Shown: in pieces, positions 8,401 to 17,000 of the stretch
Layout: each line of letters starts with the position of its first letter
Position numbering within the stretch: position 1 is the first letter of the stretch
DNA from: Streptomyces sp. NBC_01255
GTDB taxonomy: Bacteria > Actinomycetota > Actinomycetes > Streptomycetales > Streptomycetaceae
NCBI RefSeq assembly: GCF_036226445.1
Contig: NZ_CP108474.1
Location: 1,612,001 to 1,676,000 of the forward strand
Reading direction: 5' to 3'
DNA: 64,000 nucleotides
Notes under the pieces: generated by a model
Database searches by the model: none
What the model saw: the letters and a program-made list of their open reading frames with translations, nothing else
Told to the model about the DNA's origin: nothing
Position numbers and translations under genes: made by a program

Positions 8401-9210
8401 GCCGTCGTCGGCGACCTTGATACGGAGGATCTTGCCGCGGAGGTCGTTGGTGTTGCCGGAGGTGCGGCGGGCGTCGAACGCGGGGTTGCGGCCGGGGCGT
8501 TCGTCGATGGGGGTGAAGCCGTCGGAGGCGAAGGGGTTGGAGTCGTCGCCGGTCGACAGGTAGAGGTTGCCCTGGGCGTCGAAGTCGATGTCTCCGCCGA
8601 CGTGGCAGCAGATGCCGCGGGTGGCGGGGATGTCGATGACCTTCTTCTCGCTGGCGTTGTCGAGGGTGAGGTCGGCTTTCAGGGTGAAGCGGGAGAGGCG
8701 GTTGACGCCGTCGAACTTCGCGAGCTCGGCGGGGGTGCCGTCGTTGGGGGCGTCGCCGGCGGGGGTGGTGAGGGGTGGGGCGTAGTAGAGGTAGATGGCG
8801 TGGTTGCGGGCGAAGTCCGGGTCGAGGCCGATGCCTTGGAGGCCCTCTTCGTCGTGGGAGTAGACGGGGACGGTGCCGATGACGGTGGTGTTGCCGGCGG
8901 CGTCGGTGCGGCGGAGTTCGCCGTTGCGGGAGGTGTGCAGGACGCTGCGGTCGGGGAGTACGGCGAGGGACATGGGTTCGCCGACTTCTGCGGCGCCCTT
9001 GGCGAGGGTGACCTGCTGGAAGTCCTCGGCAGCGGCAGCGGCAGCCGAGGCGGAAGTGGTGGTGTCCGTGTCGGCGGCGTGGCCGGTGGGGGCGCCGAGG
9101 GTGAGGGCGGTGAGGGCGAGCAGGCCGCCGGTGAGCAGGGCGAGGGGCTTCCCCAAGAGGGGGCGTCCGGCGAGCGGGGTCCTGGTGCGGGGCCGTCGTT
9201 GTGTGTGCAC
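5461..9210 (-). CDS. Secreted multidomain protein: sugar dehydrogenase-PKD-CBM6-ThuA-DUF1080
   Basis: A 1249-residue exported protein. Domains in order: signal peptide (about 1-46, cleavage near GHAADT); glucose/sorbosone-dehydrogenase-type beta-propeller (about 60-505, e.g. GDDNSGLYRIE at its end); PKD domain (about 511-598, YTWDFGDGTTATT); a linker; CBM6-like carbohydrate module (about 715-825, DGDWIAFTPYNL); ThuA glutamine-amidotransferase fold (about 840-1060, GGGYLGVHAAADT); DUF1080 beta-sandwich (about 1073-1249), a fold now linked to 3-keto-disaccharide hydrolysis. The GTG start at 9210 is preceded by GAGGAC. ThuA proteins act with Gfo/Idh/MocA partners in forming 3-ketotrehalose, and such a partner lies upstream. 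A role in extracellular keto-sugar processing is inferred. Confidence 0.85.
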   Translation of the reverse strand: MHTQRRPRTRTPLAGRPLLGKPLALLTGGLLALTALTLGAPTGHAADTDTTTSASAAAAAAEDFQQVTLAKGAAEVGEPMSLAVLPDRSVLHTSRNGELRRTDAAGNTTVIGTVPVYSHDEEGLQGIGLDPDFARNHAIYLYYAPPLTTPAGDAPNDGTPAELAKFDGVNRLSRFTLKADLTLDNASEKKVIDIPATRGICCHVGGDIDFDAQGNLYLSTGDDSNPFASDGFTPIDERPGRNPAFDARRTSGNTNDLRGKILRIKVADDGTYTVPAGNLFAPGTDKTRPEIYAMGFRNPFRFSVDKATGILYVGDYGPDAGAADPARGPAGQVEFARVTKPANFGWPFCTGDNEPYVDYDFATGTSGATFDCGALKNDSPHNTGLVDLPPAEPAWIPYNGDSVPEFGTGSESPMGGPVYRYDPANTSPVKFPEAYDGDFFAGEFGRRWIKRVDQNTDGTVQSINPVPWTGTQIMDMAFGPDGALYVLDYGTAWFGGDDNSGLYRIENATGGRSPVAEATANKTSGTAPLKVAFSSAGTTDADGEPLTYTWDFGDGTTATTANPTHTYRTNGTYTATVTAHDPTGRTGSASAHIVVGNTAPKVDLQLPAEGALFAFGDEVPFKVTVTDPEDAATGPIDCAKIKVTYVLGHDSHGHPVTSANGCTGTIKTSADGGHDDDANIFAVFTAEYTDGGGGGQAALTGRDQAKLQPRHRQAEHFDSQDGIRTYDKTQANGGRTVGDINDGDWIAFTPYNLTGATELTARVSSGGTGGYLEVRTGSPTGPLLGSTTVPVTGSWETFQDVDVPLRAVPRKTTQLYLVFKGGTGALYDLDDFTISSTPADRTAKRVLVFSKTAGFRHDSIPTGITALKELGAAHGITVDATEEPRQFTTNNLARYDAVVFLSTTGDVLDTDQQTAFENYVSQGGGYLGVHAAADTEYDWSFYGGLVGAHFQSHPQIQPATVRVEDHTHPATAHLDGPWQRTDEWYNYRTNPRGQARILATLDETTYQGGTMKGDHPIAWCQSYGGGRSFYTGGGHTKESYAEPAFRQHLSGGLQYATGQVKADCRPQTGSRSLFNGATTEGWKQAGPGAFDVTDGELRTTGGMGLLWYQAKEFRSYSLTLDWKLTGDDNSGIFVGFPASDDPWSAVNNGYEIQIDATDTADRTTGAVYGFKSANLTARDRVLRPPGQWNTYEIRVQGERLQVILNGVKINDFTNTDPARSLTTGHIGIQNHGAADRAAFRNIQIRELSS

Positions 9211-9374
9211 GAGTGTCCTCCGGGAAGGGGGGCCGGTCGTACGGGGTTCTCCGTGCCGTTGGGGGCGCGGGGAGGGGTGGGTGCCGTGGTGTCCGGGGGT
9301 GGGCGTGCGCCGTCACGCCGTCCGGGTCGACATTCACGTCGCGTTACGTCATGTACACATCAGGTACGTCTGGG

Positions 9375-9402
9375 ACCGTAGCGGTGTTCGTCCGGGTCGC
9401 AA
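9375..9402 (-). promoter_or_regulatory. Candidate promoter of the ThuA/DUF1080 gene
   Basis: On the minus strand TTGCGA (9402-9397) and TACGGT (9380-9375) are 16 nt apart, close to the housekeeping-sigma consensus of streptomycetes. Transcription would begin near 9368, giving a leader of about 158 nt. Confidence 0.45.
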
Positions 9403-9428
9403 AGCCCTTGTGCACGAGGAGGCGTGAA

Positions 9429-9451
9429 CTTTCTCCCGCCAGTGGACAAAG
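9429..9451. promoter_or_regulatory. ROK-operator-like dyad upstream of the ThuA/DUF1080 gene
   Basis: CTTTCTCCCG-CCA-GTGGACAAAG, arms 10-3-10 with 7 of 10 pairs complementary. It resembles the dyad at 16938-16960 upstream of the ROK gene in sequence and spacing, and lies about 27 nt upstream of the predicted -35. Confidence 0.5.
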
Positions 9452-9474
9452 GCGTGTGCGGGCAGCACGGCCCG

Positions 9475-9500
9475 GCCCGGCGGCGGTGTCGCCGCCGGGC
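9475..9500 (-). terminator. Hairpin terminator after the sugar operon
   Basis: An 11-bp perfect stem (9475-9485 with 9490-9500, arm GCCCGGCGGCG) and 4-nt loop, 20 nt past the epimerase stop on the minus strand. It lacks a T-run. Confidence 0.65.
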
Positions 9501-9519
9501 GTGGACCTGCGCGTTCAGT

Positions 9520-10524
9520 TCAGTCGGCGTTCCCGAAGGCCGCGTCGAAGGAGGCGGCGGGCGGGTCGAAGTCGTACCGCTTGAGGTGGGCGAGTGCCTC
9601 GGGGGCCCCGGTCAGGCGGTCCATTCCGGCGTCCTCCCACTCCACCGAGACGGGCCCCGCGTAGCCGATCGACCGGAGCATCCGGAAGACGTCCTCCCAG
9701 GGCACGTCGCCGTGCCCGGCGGAGACGAAGTCCCAGCCGCGCCGCGGGTCGCCCCAGGGCAGGTGGGAGCCGAGCCGCCCGTTGCGGCCGTCGAGGCGCT
9801 TGCGGGCCTCCTTGCAGTCGACGTGGTAGATCCGGTCGCGGAAGTCCCACAGGAAGCCGACGGGGTCGAGGTCCTGCCACACGAAGTGGCTCGGGTCGAA
9901 GTTGAGCCCGAAGGCCGGGCGGCGGTCGACGGCCTCCAGGGCTCGCTGGGTGGTCCAGTAGTCGTAGGCGATCTCGCTGGGGTGGACCTCGTGGGCGAAG
10001 CGCACGCCTTCGGCGTCGAAGACGTCGAGGATCGGGTTCCAGCGCTCCGCGAAGTCCTCGAAGCCGCGCTCGATCATGCGCTCGGGCACCGGCGGAAACA
10101 TCGCCACGAGGTGCCAGATGGAGGAGCCGGTGAAGCCGATGACGGTGTCGACACCGAGGGCCGCCGCGGCCCGCGCGGTGTCGGCGAGTTCGCGCGCCGC
10201 CCGCCGCCGTACACCCTCGGCGTCGCCGTCGCCCCAGATCCGGGCGGGCACGATCGCCTGGTGGCGTTCGTCGATCGGATGGTCACAGACGGCCTGCCCC
10301 ACCAGGTGGTTGGAGATCGCCCAGCACTTCAGCCCGTACGCGTCGAGTAGTTCGCGCCTGCCCTTGACGTACGCGGGGTCGGCGAGGGCTTTGTCGACTT
10401 CGAAGTGATCGCCCCAGCAGGCGAGTTCGAGTCCGTCGTAGCCGAAGTCGCGGGCGAGCCGGCAGACCTCCTCCAGGGGCAGGTCGGCCCATTGGCCGGT
10501 GAACAGCGTGAAGGGTCGGGGCAC
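9520..10524 (-). CDS. Sugar phosphate isomerase/epimerase family protein
   Basis: A 334-residue xylose-isomerase-like TIM barrel. Candidate metal ligands lie in [24 protein letters not shown] and SVEWEDAG, in the usual order Glu, Asp/His, His, Glu. The GTG start at 10524 is set by AGGAGGTG about 8 nt upstream. It is the last gene of the ROK-ABC-dehydrogenase operon, 13 nt after the Gfo/Idh/MocA stop, and is followed by a strong hairpin. Such pairs commonly isomerise or eliminate from keto-sugars made by the dehydrogenase. The exact sugar is unknown. Confidence 0.85.
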   Translation of the reverse strand: MPRPFTLFTGQWADLPLEEVCRLARDFGYDGLELACWGDHFEVDKALADPAYVKGRRELLDAYGLKCWAISNHLVGQAVCDHPIDERHQAIVPARIWGDGDAEGVRRRAARELADTARAAAALGVDTVIGFTGSSIWHLVAMFPPVPERMIERGFEDFAERWNPILDVFDAEGVRFAHEVHPSEIAYDYWTTQRALEAVDRRPAFGLNFDPSHFVWQDLDPVGFLWDFRDRIYHVDCKEARKRLDGRNGRLGSHLPWGDPRRGWDFVSAGHGDVPWEDVFRMLRSIGYAGPVSVEWEDAGMDRLTGAPEALAHLKRYDFDPPAASFDAAFGNAD

Positions 10525-10537
10525 GGTCGGGCACCTC

Positions 10538-11788
10538 CTAGCTCGATGCGGGTGCGGGCAGGGGCGTGGGCAGGGATGTGAGTACGGGGGCGGGTACGGG
10601 GGTGTAGACGGCGTTGTTCCGGGCGCTGTCCTCCACCGCTGCCAGGACCCGCTGGACCTGGAGGCCGTCCGCGAAGGAAGGTGCGGGGGCGGTGCCGCTC
10701 GCGATGGCGAGGACCAGGTCGCGGGCCTGGTGGGCGAAGGTGTGCTCGTAGCCGAGTCCGTGACCGGGGGGCCACCAGCCCTCCAGGTACGGGTGGTCGG
10801 GTTCGGTCACGAGGATGCGGCGGAAGCCGGCGGAGACGGCGGGCTCGGTGTGGTCGTGGAAGGACAATTCGTTGAGCCGTTCCAGGTCGAAGGCGAGTGA
10901 GCCCTTCTCGCCGTTGAGCTCCAGCCGCAGCGCGTTCTTGCGGCCGGCCGCCATCCGGGTGGCCTCGAAGGAGGCGAGCGCCCCGGAGGCGAGTCGCCCG
11001 GTGAACAGGGCCGCGTCGTCGACCGTGACCTGCCCGTACGCCTCCGAGCCCGCTCCCCCGGCGAGGCCGCCCGCGGCGGCGCCCGCGAGCAGGGGACGCT
11101 TCCGTACGAAGGTCTCGGTGAGCGCCGACACCCCGACGAGCGGCTCCCCCACCAGGTACTGGGCGAGGTCGACGGCGTGCGCGCCGAGGTCCCCGAGGGC
11201 GCCCGAGCCTGCGTGTTCGCGTTCCAGGCGCCAGGTCAGCGGGAAGCCACGGTCGACGAGCCAGTCCTGGAGGTAGGTGACGCGGACGTGCCGCAGCTCG
11301 CCGAGGCGGCCGTCCGCGACGAGCTGCCGGGCGTACGAAAGGGCCGGCACCCGGCGGTAGTTGAAGCCGACCATGGCGATCTGGCCGCGGGCGGCGGCGG
11401 CCGCGGCGGCCGCGGCCATCGTCTCGGCCTCGGCGACCGAGTTGGCGAGCGGTTTCTCGCACAGGACGTGCTTGCCGGCCTCCAGGGCGGCGACGGCGAT
11501 CTCGGCATGGCTGTCGCCCGGGGTGCAGACGTCGACGAGCTGGACGTCGTCGCGGGCGATCAGGGCGCGCCAGTCGGTCTCGGCGGCGGCCCAGCCGTGG
11601 CGGCGGGCGGCGGCCCTGACGGCGTCGGGGTCGCGTCCGGCGACGGCGGCGAGGACGGGGCGCAGCGGCAGGTCGAAGGCGCGGCCCGCGGTGCGCCAGC
11701 CCTGTGAGTGGGCGGCGCCCATGAACGCGTAGCCGACCATGCCGACGCCGAGCGTCGGCGGTGCGGCCCCGCTCTCCGTCGTGTCCAT
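10538..11788 (-). CDS. Gfo/Idh/MocA family NAD(P)-dependent sugar dehydrogenase
   Basis: A 416-residue protein. The N-terminal Rossmann domain opens with [49 protein letters not shown] carries the EKP lysine expected to aid catalysis. The C-terminal half has [18 protein letters not shown], with the family's Asp and His. The start at 11788 is preceded by GGAGGAACC. An alanine-rich stretch (about residues 130-140) and a variable insertion ([15 protein letters not shown]) are unusual but sit at loops. With the ABC importer and the epimerase downstream, it probably oxidises the imported sugar, plausibly at C3. Confidence 0.87.
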   Translation of the reverse strand: MDTTESGAAPPTLGVGMVGYAFMGAAHSQGWRTAGRAFDLPLRPVLAAVAGRDPDAVRAAARRHGWAAAETDWRALIARDDVQLVDVCTPGDSHAEIAVAALEAGKHVLCEKPLANSVAEAETMAAAAAAAAARGQIAMVGFNYRRVPALSYARQLVADGRLGELRHVRVTYLQDWLVDRGFPLTWRLEREHAGSGALGDLGAHAVDLAQYLVGEPLVGVSALTETFVRKRPLLAGAAAGGLAGGAGSEAYGQVTVDDAALFTGRLASGALASFEATRMAAGRKNALRLELNGEKGSLAFDLERLNELSFHDHTEPAVSAGFRRILVTEPDHPYLEGWWPPGHGLGYEHTFAHQARDLVLAIASGTAPAPSFADGLQVQRVLAAVEDSARNNAVYTPVPAPVLTSLPTPLPAPASS

Positions 11789-11856
11789 TCGGTTCCTCCG
11801 TTTCGTGGTGCGGCGAGGTCCTGCTCCCCCGGGGGCGGTCGGGCCGCCGGGGCCGG

Positions 11857-12900
11857 TCAGCTGAAGCCGGTGGGCAGGTACTCGTCGACGTTCTCCTTGG
11901 TGACGACGGCCGAGTAGAGGGTGATCGAGGCGGGGATCTCCAGCTCGGCCATGCCGCTGATGCCCTTCTTCTGACCGAGGGCGCGGGCGAGGTCGATGGC
12001 GGAGGCGGCCATGGTGGGCGGGTAGAGGACGGTGGCCTTGAGGACGCCGTCGTCGGCCTTGATGGCGTCCATGGCGGACTTGGCTCCGGCGCCGCCGACC
12101 ATGAGGAAGTCCTTGCGGCCGGCCTGGGCGATGGCGCGGAGTGCTCCGACGCCCTGGTCGTCGTCGTGGTTCCAGAGGGCGTCGAACTTCGGCTGCGCTT
12201 GGAGGAGTTGGGCCATCTTGGCCTGGCCGGACTCGACGGTGAAGTCGGCGGCCTGGCGGGCGACCTTGCGGATGTTGGGGTAGTTCTTGAGGGCGTCGTC
12301 GAAGCCCTGGGTGCGCTGTTTGGTGAGTTCCAGGCTGTCCATGCCGGCGAGTTCGATCACGGTGGCGTTCGGCTTGTCCTTGAGCTGTTCGCCGATGAAG
12401 CGGCCGGCGTTGAGGCCCATGCCGTAGTTGTCGCCGCCGATCCAGCAGCGGTAGGCCTGCGGGGAGGCGAAGATCCGGTCGAGGTTGACGACGGGGATGC
12501 CGGCCTTCATGGCCTGGAGGCCGACCTGGGTGAGGGCCTTGCCGTCGGCGGGGAGGATGACGAGGACGTCCACCTTCTTGTTGATGAGGGTCTGGACCTG
12601 GCCGATCTGGGCGGCGGTCTCGTTGGAGCCCTCGGTGATCTCCAGGGTGACGTCGGCGTACTTCTTCGCGCGCCGCTGAGCGTTCTCGTTGATGGCGTTG
12701 AGCCAGCCGTGGTCGGCCTGCGGTCCTGCGAAGCCGATGGTGACGGGGGTGCCGGGCTTGTCGTCGGCGCCTGCGGCGGGGGCGGAACTCGCGGCGGGTG
12801 TCTGGTTCTTGGGCTCGTTGCTCGTGCAGGCGGTGAGGACGGCACCGGCGGAGACGGCCGCGCCGCCGAGGAGGAGGTGTCTGCGGCTGGTTTCGGGCAT
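11857..12900 (-). CDS. CUT2-type sugar ABC transporter substrate-binding lipoprotein
   Basis: A 347-residue periplasmic-binding-protein type I. The N-terminus has a twin-arginine stretch (SRRHLLLGGAAV) followed by a lipobox (LTAC), so it is an exported lipoprotein, perhaps by Tat. The mature part keeps class features: GFAGPQADHGWLNAI, VDVLVILPADGKAL, GIPVVNLDR and GGDNYGMGLNAGR. It lies 118 nt after the permease gene in the same operon and should deliver the sugar to the importer encoded upstream. The ligand cannot be named. Confidence 0.88.
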   Translation of the reverse strand: MPETSRRHLLLGGAAVSAGAVLTACTSNEPKNQTPAASSAPAAGADDKPGTPVTIGFAGPQADHGWLNAINENAQRRAKKYADVTLEITEGSNETAAQIGQVQTLINKKVDVLVILPADGKALTQVGLQAMKAGIPVVNLDRIFASPQAYRCWIGGDNYGMGLNAGRFIGEQLKDKPNATVIELAGMDSLELTKQRTQGFDDALKNYPNIRKVARQAADFTVESGQAKMAQLLQAQPKFDALWNHDDDQGVGALRAIAQAGRKDFLMVGGAGAKSAMDAIKADDGVLKATVLYPPTMAASAIDLARALGQKKGISGMAELEIPASITLYSAVVTKENVDEYLPTGFS

Positions 12901-13018
12901 GGCGGTGGATCCCTTCTGGAGAGGGTGGTGCGCGCAAGGGGTGGAGGGGGTCGTCAGGGAGGGGGGAAGGGGGCGTCAGGGAGGGGGAAGGGGGCGCCGG
13001 GGAGGGGAAGGGGGGTCG

Positions 13019-14020
13019 TCAGGTGTCGCCGTCGCGGGCCGAGCGGCGCTGGACGAGGACGGCGGCGACGATGATGGCGCCCTTGGCGATCTGCTGGACG
13101 TCGCTCTGCAGGTTGTTCAGGGCGAAGATGTTGGTGATCGTGGTGAAGACGAGGACGCCGAGGACCGAGCCGACGATGGTGCCGCGGCCGCCGCTGAGGA
13201 GGGTGCCGCCGATGATGGCGGCGGCGATGGCGTCCAGTTCGTACAGGTTGCCGTTGGTGTTCTGTCCGGAGCCGGCGAGGACGATCAGCAGGAACGCGGC
13301 GACGCCGCAGCACAGTCCGGAGAGGACGTAGAGGAGGAGGCGCTGGCGGCGGACGTCGATGCCGGCGAGGCGGGCGGCCTCGGGGTTGCCGCCGACGGCG
13401 ACCGTGCGGCGGCCGAAGGTGGTGCGGTTGAGCAGGAGCCAGCCGGCGCCGGTGACGGCGGCGAAGACGAGGACCAGCGGCGGGATGCCGAGGATGTAGG
13501 CGTCGGGGATGCCGAGGTCGAGGACGGAGTCGACGGTGACGATCTGGGTGCGGCCGTCGGTGATCTGGAGGGCGAGGCCGCGGGCCGAGGCGAGCATGGC
13601 CAGGGTGGCGATGAAGGGGACCATGCCGCCGTAGGCGATGAGGACGCCGTTCACGAGCCCGCAGCCCACGCCGACGACGACGGCCGTGAAGAGGATGCCG
13701 GCGAAGCCGAACTCCTGGGTGGCGAGGGTGGTGGCCCAGACGGAGGCGAGGGCGACGATCGCGCCGACGGACAGGTCGATGCCTCCGCTCGTGATGACGA
13801 AGGTCATGCCGACGGTGACGACGCCGATGACGGAGGCCTGGGTCAGGACGAGTTGGAGGTTGGAGCCGGCGAGGAACTCGGCGGGCCGGGTGAGGCCGCC
13901 GACGGTGATCAGGACGGCCAGGACGCCGAGCAGGGACAGGTTGCGGACGTCGGCCTTGAGGCCGAGTGCCCGCCAACGGCTTTCCTCGGCCGGGGCCTTG
14001 GCCGGGGTGGTGAGGGTCAT
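13019..14020 (-). CDS. CUT2-type sugar ABC transporter permease
   Basis: A 333-residue membrane protein with 8-10 hydrophobic segments. The region ITSGGIDLSVGAIVALASV is the signature of ribose/xylose-type permeases (BPD_transp_2). Its start at 14020 overlaps the ATPase stop (ATGA), so the two are translationally coupled. AIIGGTLLSGGRGTIVGSV near the C-terminus is also typical. It pairs with one double-ATPase subunit, as CUT2 systems do. Confidence 0.9.
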   Translation of the reverse strand: MTLTTPAKAPAEESRWRALGLKADVRNLSLLGVLAVLITVGGLTRPAEFLAGSNLQLVLTQASVIGVVTVGMTFVITSGGIDLSVGAIVALASVWATTLATQEFGFAGILFTAVVVGVGCGLVNGVLIAYGGMVPFIATLAMLASARGLALQITDGRTQIVTVDSVLDLGIPDAYILGIPPLVLVFAAVTGAGWLLLNRTTFGRRTVAVGGNPEAARLAGIDVRRQRLLLYVLSGLCCGVAAFLLIVLAGSGQNTNGNLYELDAIAAAIIGGTLLSGGRGTIVGSVLGVLVFTTITNIFALNNLQSDVQQIAKGAIIVAAVLVQRRSARDGDT

Positions 14021-15531
14021 GCGGTCGGGCTCCCTTCCATCACGAGGTCGAGTACGCGGTGTTCGTCGAGGTCGCGGGCGGGCGCCGTGTGCACGACGCG
14101 GCCTTCGCGGAGGACCAGGACGCGGTCGGCGAGGCCGAGGACCTCGGGTACCTCGCTGGAGACGAGGAGGACGGCGAGGCCGTCGTCGGCGAGTCGGCGG
14201 ATGACGGCGTAGAGCTCGGCGCGGGCGCCGACGTCGACGCCGCGGGTGGGTTCGTCGAGGAGGAGGACGCGGCAGCCGCGGAGCAGCCAGCGGGCGAGGA
14301 CGGCCTTCTGCTGGTTGCCGCCGGAGAGGGTGCGGACGCGGGCCTCGGGCCGGTCGGGGCGGAGCGAGAGCGTACGGGTGGCGGCGCGGGCGGCCTCGCG
14401 TTCGGCGGCGCGGTCGAGCCAGCCGCCCCAGGAGAAGCGGGCGAGGGAGGAGACGGAGACGTTGCGGGTGACGGATTCGAGGAGGAGCAGGCCCTGTGCC
14501 TTGCGTTCCTCGGGGGCGAGGCCGAGGCCGGCGCGGACGGCGGCGGGGACGCTGCCGGGGCGCAGGGGCCGGCCGTCGACGAGGACGCGTCCCGCGGTGG
14601 GTCGCCGTGCCCCGTAGACCGTCTCCAGGATCTCGGAGCGGCCGGAGCCGACGAGTCCGGCGAGGCCGACGATCTCCCCGGGGCGGAGTTCGAGGTCGAC
14701 GGGATCGAACTCGCCTTTTCTGGTGAGGCCTTGGACCTGGAGGACGGGTGCGGCGGTGGGCGGGCGGACGGGCCGTTCGGGGAAGACGTACGGGACGTCC
14801 CGGCCGGTCATGAGGGCGACGACGTCCCGGGTGGGGGTCGTGGCGGGCAGTCCGCGGGCGACGGCCCGGCCGTCCTTGAGGACGGTGACGCGGTCGCCGA
14901 TGCGGCGGATCTCCTCCAGTCGGTGGGAGATGTAGACGACGGCGACCCCGTCGGCGGTGAGGTCGGCGACGATCCGGAAGAGGTTGGCGACCTCGTCGGG
15001 GTCGAGGGCGGCGGAGGGTTCGTCCATGACGATGAGGCGGACGTCGTGGGAGAGGGCCCGGGCCATGGAGACGATCTGCCGCTGGGCGGCGGAGAGTTCG
15101 CGGAGGTGCCGGTCCGGGTCGATCTCGGGGTGGCCGAGCCGTGCGAGGAGGGCGGCGGTGGCGGTGCGGGCGGTACGGCCCCGGACGAAGCCGGCGGTGG
15201 TGGGCTCGTGGCCGAGGTGGACGTTCTCGGCGACGGAGAGTCCTTCGACGAGGTCGAGTTCCTGGTAGATGGTGGCGATGCCGAGGCGGACGGCGGCGCT
15301 CGGGGAGCGGAGCCGGACGGGTTCGCCGTTCCAGGTGATCCGGCCCGCGTCGGGCTGGTGGGCGCCGGCGAGGACCTTGATGAGGGTGGACTTGCCGGCG
15401 CCGTTCTGGCCGAGGAGGCAGTGGACTTCGCCGGGGGCGACTTCCAGGTCGACGCCGTCGAGGGCGCGGACGCCGGGGAAGGACTTGGTGATGCCGTGCA
15501 TCGTGAGCAGGGGCGGTTGTTCTTGGGGCAT
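14017..15531 (-). CDS. CUT2-type sugar ABC transporter ATP-binding protein (two NBDs)
   Basis: A 504-residue duplicated ATPase. The first domain has GQNGAGKS (Walker A, about residue 45), LSAAQRQ (a modified signature) and LIVMDEPSAALD (Walker B). The second has a degenerate Walker A (GLVGSGRSE), LSGGNQQKA and LLLDEPTRGVD. This pattern of one altered P-loop is normal for RbsA/XylG-like proteins. I prefer the ATG at 15531, preceded by GAGGGGATCC, over a possible in-frame start 27 codons upstream, whose extra residues are a Pro-rich non-conserved tail. Confidence 0.9.
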   Translation of the reverse strand: MPQEQPPLLTMHGITKSFPGVRALDGVDLEVAPGEVHCLLGQNGAGKSTLIKVLAGAHQPDAGRITWNGEPVRLRSPSAAVRLGIATIYQELDLVEGLSVAENVHLGHEPTTAGFVRGRTARTATAALLARLGHPEIDPDRHLRELSAAQRQIVSMARALSHDVRLIVMDEPSAALDPDEVANLFRIVADLTADGVAVVYISHRLEEIRRIGDRVTVLKDGRAVARGLPATTPTRDVVALMTGRDVPYVFPERPVRPPTAAPVLQVQGLTRKGEFDPVDLELRPGEIVGLAGLVGSGRSEILETVYGARRPTAGRVLVDGRPLRPGSVPAAVRAGLGLAPEERKAQGLLLLESVTRNVSVSSLARFSWGGWLDRAAEREAARAATRTLSLRPDRPEARVRTLSGGNQQKAVLARWLLRGCRVLLLDEPTRGVDVGARAELYAVIRRLADDGLAVLLVSSEVPEVLGLADRVLVLREGRVVHTAPARDLDEHRVLDLVMEGSPTA

Positions 15532-15646
15532 GACGGGGATCCCCTCGGCGGGTACGGGTGGCGCCGGAGCGGGTGGGTGAGGTGGGGCCCGGCGGTGCGG
15601 GCCGATGGGCACACACCGTGGGGAGTCGGCGAGCTACGCGGACGGG

Positions 15647-16828
15647 CTACGCCGGTGAGAAGAGGTGGTCGCTGATGAGGCGGGCCGCGCCGGTCACTCC
15701 GGCGGTCTGGCCGAGCTCTCCGAGGACGATGGGGAGGTTGCCGGTGGCCAGGGGCAGGGACTGCCGGTAGACCTGGGTGCGGACACTGGCGAGGAGGTTG
15801 TGACCGAGGCCGGTGACACCGCCGCCGATCACCACCAGACCGGGGTTGAAGAAGCTGACGAGTCCGGCGATGACCTGCCCGACCCGGTTTCCGCCCTCGC
15901 GGATGAGGGCGAGCGAGGTGGCGTCGCCCGCGGCGGCGGCCGCCGCGACGTCGACCGCGGTGAGCCGGCCGGCTGCCGCGAGGCGGGCCGCCAGCTCCTC
16001 CGACCTGCCGCCGCGCGCCGCGTCCTCGGCGTCGCGGGCCAGGGCGGCGCCGCTGAAGTGGGCTTCCAGGCAACCCGTGTTGCCGCAGGCGCAGGCGCGG
16101 CCGTCGGGGTCGACCTGGATGTGGCCGATGTCGCCGGCGCTGCCCGTCGTCCCGCGGTAGACCTCGCCGCCGACGACGATGCCGCAGCCGATGCCGGTGC
16201 CGATCTTGACGCAGAGGAAGTCGCCGACGGAGCGGGCGACTCCCGCGTGCTGCTCCCCCATGGCCATGAGGTTCACGTCGTTGTCGACCATGACGGGGCA
16301 GCCGAGTTCCTGGCTGAGGGCCTCCCTGACGGGGAAGCCGTCCCAGCCGGGCATGATCGGCGGGGCGACCGGGACGCCTTCGGGGAAGCGGACGGGTCCG
16401 GGGACGCCGATCCCGGCGCCGTCGAAGCCTTCCGCGATGCCCGTGTCTCGGAGCTTCGCCGCCATCGACAGGGCCTGTTCGAAGACGGCGACGGGCCCTT
16501 CGCGGACGTCCATGGGGTGGTTGAGGTGGCCGAGCACCTCCAACTCGGCGTTGGTGACGGCGACATCGATGGAGGTGGCGCCGATGTCGATGCCGAGGAA
16601 GCGGAGTTCGGGAGCGAGTCGGATGTTGTGGGAGCGGCGGCCGCCCCGGGAGGCGGCGAGACCGTCGGCGACGACGAGTCCCGTCTCCAGGAGGCGGTCG
16701 ACCTCGACGGCGAGCTTGGAGCGGGAGAGATCGATCTGATCACCCAGCTGCGCACGGGAGTTGGGACCTCCGTCGCGCAGCAGGCGGAGCAGTCGCGCCT
16801 GATGCCGGTTGGCGGGTCGTGCCGTCAT
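15647..16828 (-). CDS. ROK family transcriptional regulator
   Basis: A 393-residue protein. An N-terminal winged HTH (NRHQARLLRLLRDGGPNSRAQLG onward, about residues 7-70) precedes a sugar-kinase-like ROK domain with GIDIGATSIDVAV and the zinc motif CACGNTGCLEAHF. GIGVPGPV and VDNDVNLMAMGE are the sugar-binding segments. A GTG at 16837 is an equally possible start (three extra residues), being closer to GGAGGGG. It heads the importer operon, 115 nt before the ATPase gene, and should repress it until the sugar or its phosphate binds. A dyad 110 nt upstream is the likely autoregulatory site. Confidence 0.88.
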   Translation of the reverse strand: MTARPANRHQARLLRLLRDGGPNSRAQLGDQIDLSRSKLAVEVDRLLETGLVVADGLAASRGGRRSHNIRLAPELRFLGIDIGATSIDVAVTNAELEVLGHLNHPMDVREGPVAVFEQALSMAAKLRDTGIAEGFDGAGIGVPGPVRFPEGVPVAPPIMPGWDGFPVREALSQELGCPVMVDNDVNLMAMGEQHAGVARSVGDFLCVKIGTGIGCGIVVGGEVYRGTTGSAGDIGHIQVDPDGRACACGNTGCLEAHFSGAALARDAEDAARGGRSEELAARLAAAGRLTAVDVAAAAAAGDATSLALIREGGNRVGQVIAGLVSFFNPGLVVIGGGVTGLGHNLLASVRTQVYRQSLPLATGNLPIVLGELGQTAGVTGAARLISDHLFSPA

Positions 16829-16937
16829 GCGTCTCACGCGCCCCTCCCTCTCGTCGCACGCTCTCCTTCGGGCTTTCGGCAGGAACGTAGCAGCGGGGTT
16901 CCGGGGTGGGAAGAAGTCGCGCAGGAATCCGGGCAGA

Positions 16938-16960
16938 CTTTTTCCCCGATGGGGACAAAG
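16938..16960. promoter_or_regulatory. ROK-operator-like dyad upstream of the ROK regulator
   Basis: CTTTTTCCCC-GAT-GGGGACAAAG: arms 10-3-10, 9 of 10 pairs complementary, in the intergenic region between the ROK gene and the sortase gene. It is a near copy of the site at 9429-9451. Confidence 0.55.
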
Positions 16961-17000
16961 GAGGGGTGTGGCAGGAAGAAGGAAGGAAGGGTGAGAGGTG

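Larger units (their letters stand above)
9211..9519. other. 309-nt intergenic region with promoter, operator-like dyad and terminator
   Basis: No gene is visible. It holds the terminator of the epimerase gene (9475-9500), an operator-like dyad (9429-9451), a candidate promoter for the 9210 gene (9375-9402) and a leader of about 160 nt before the GTG start. Each is listed separately. Confidence 0.7.

Noticed and set aside
13019..15616. Single long minus-strand frame joining the permease with sequence upstream
   Set aside because: The upstream part is an Arg/Pro-rich out-of-frame reading of the ATPase gene; the true permease starts at 14020 with an ATGA overlap.
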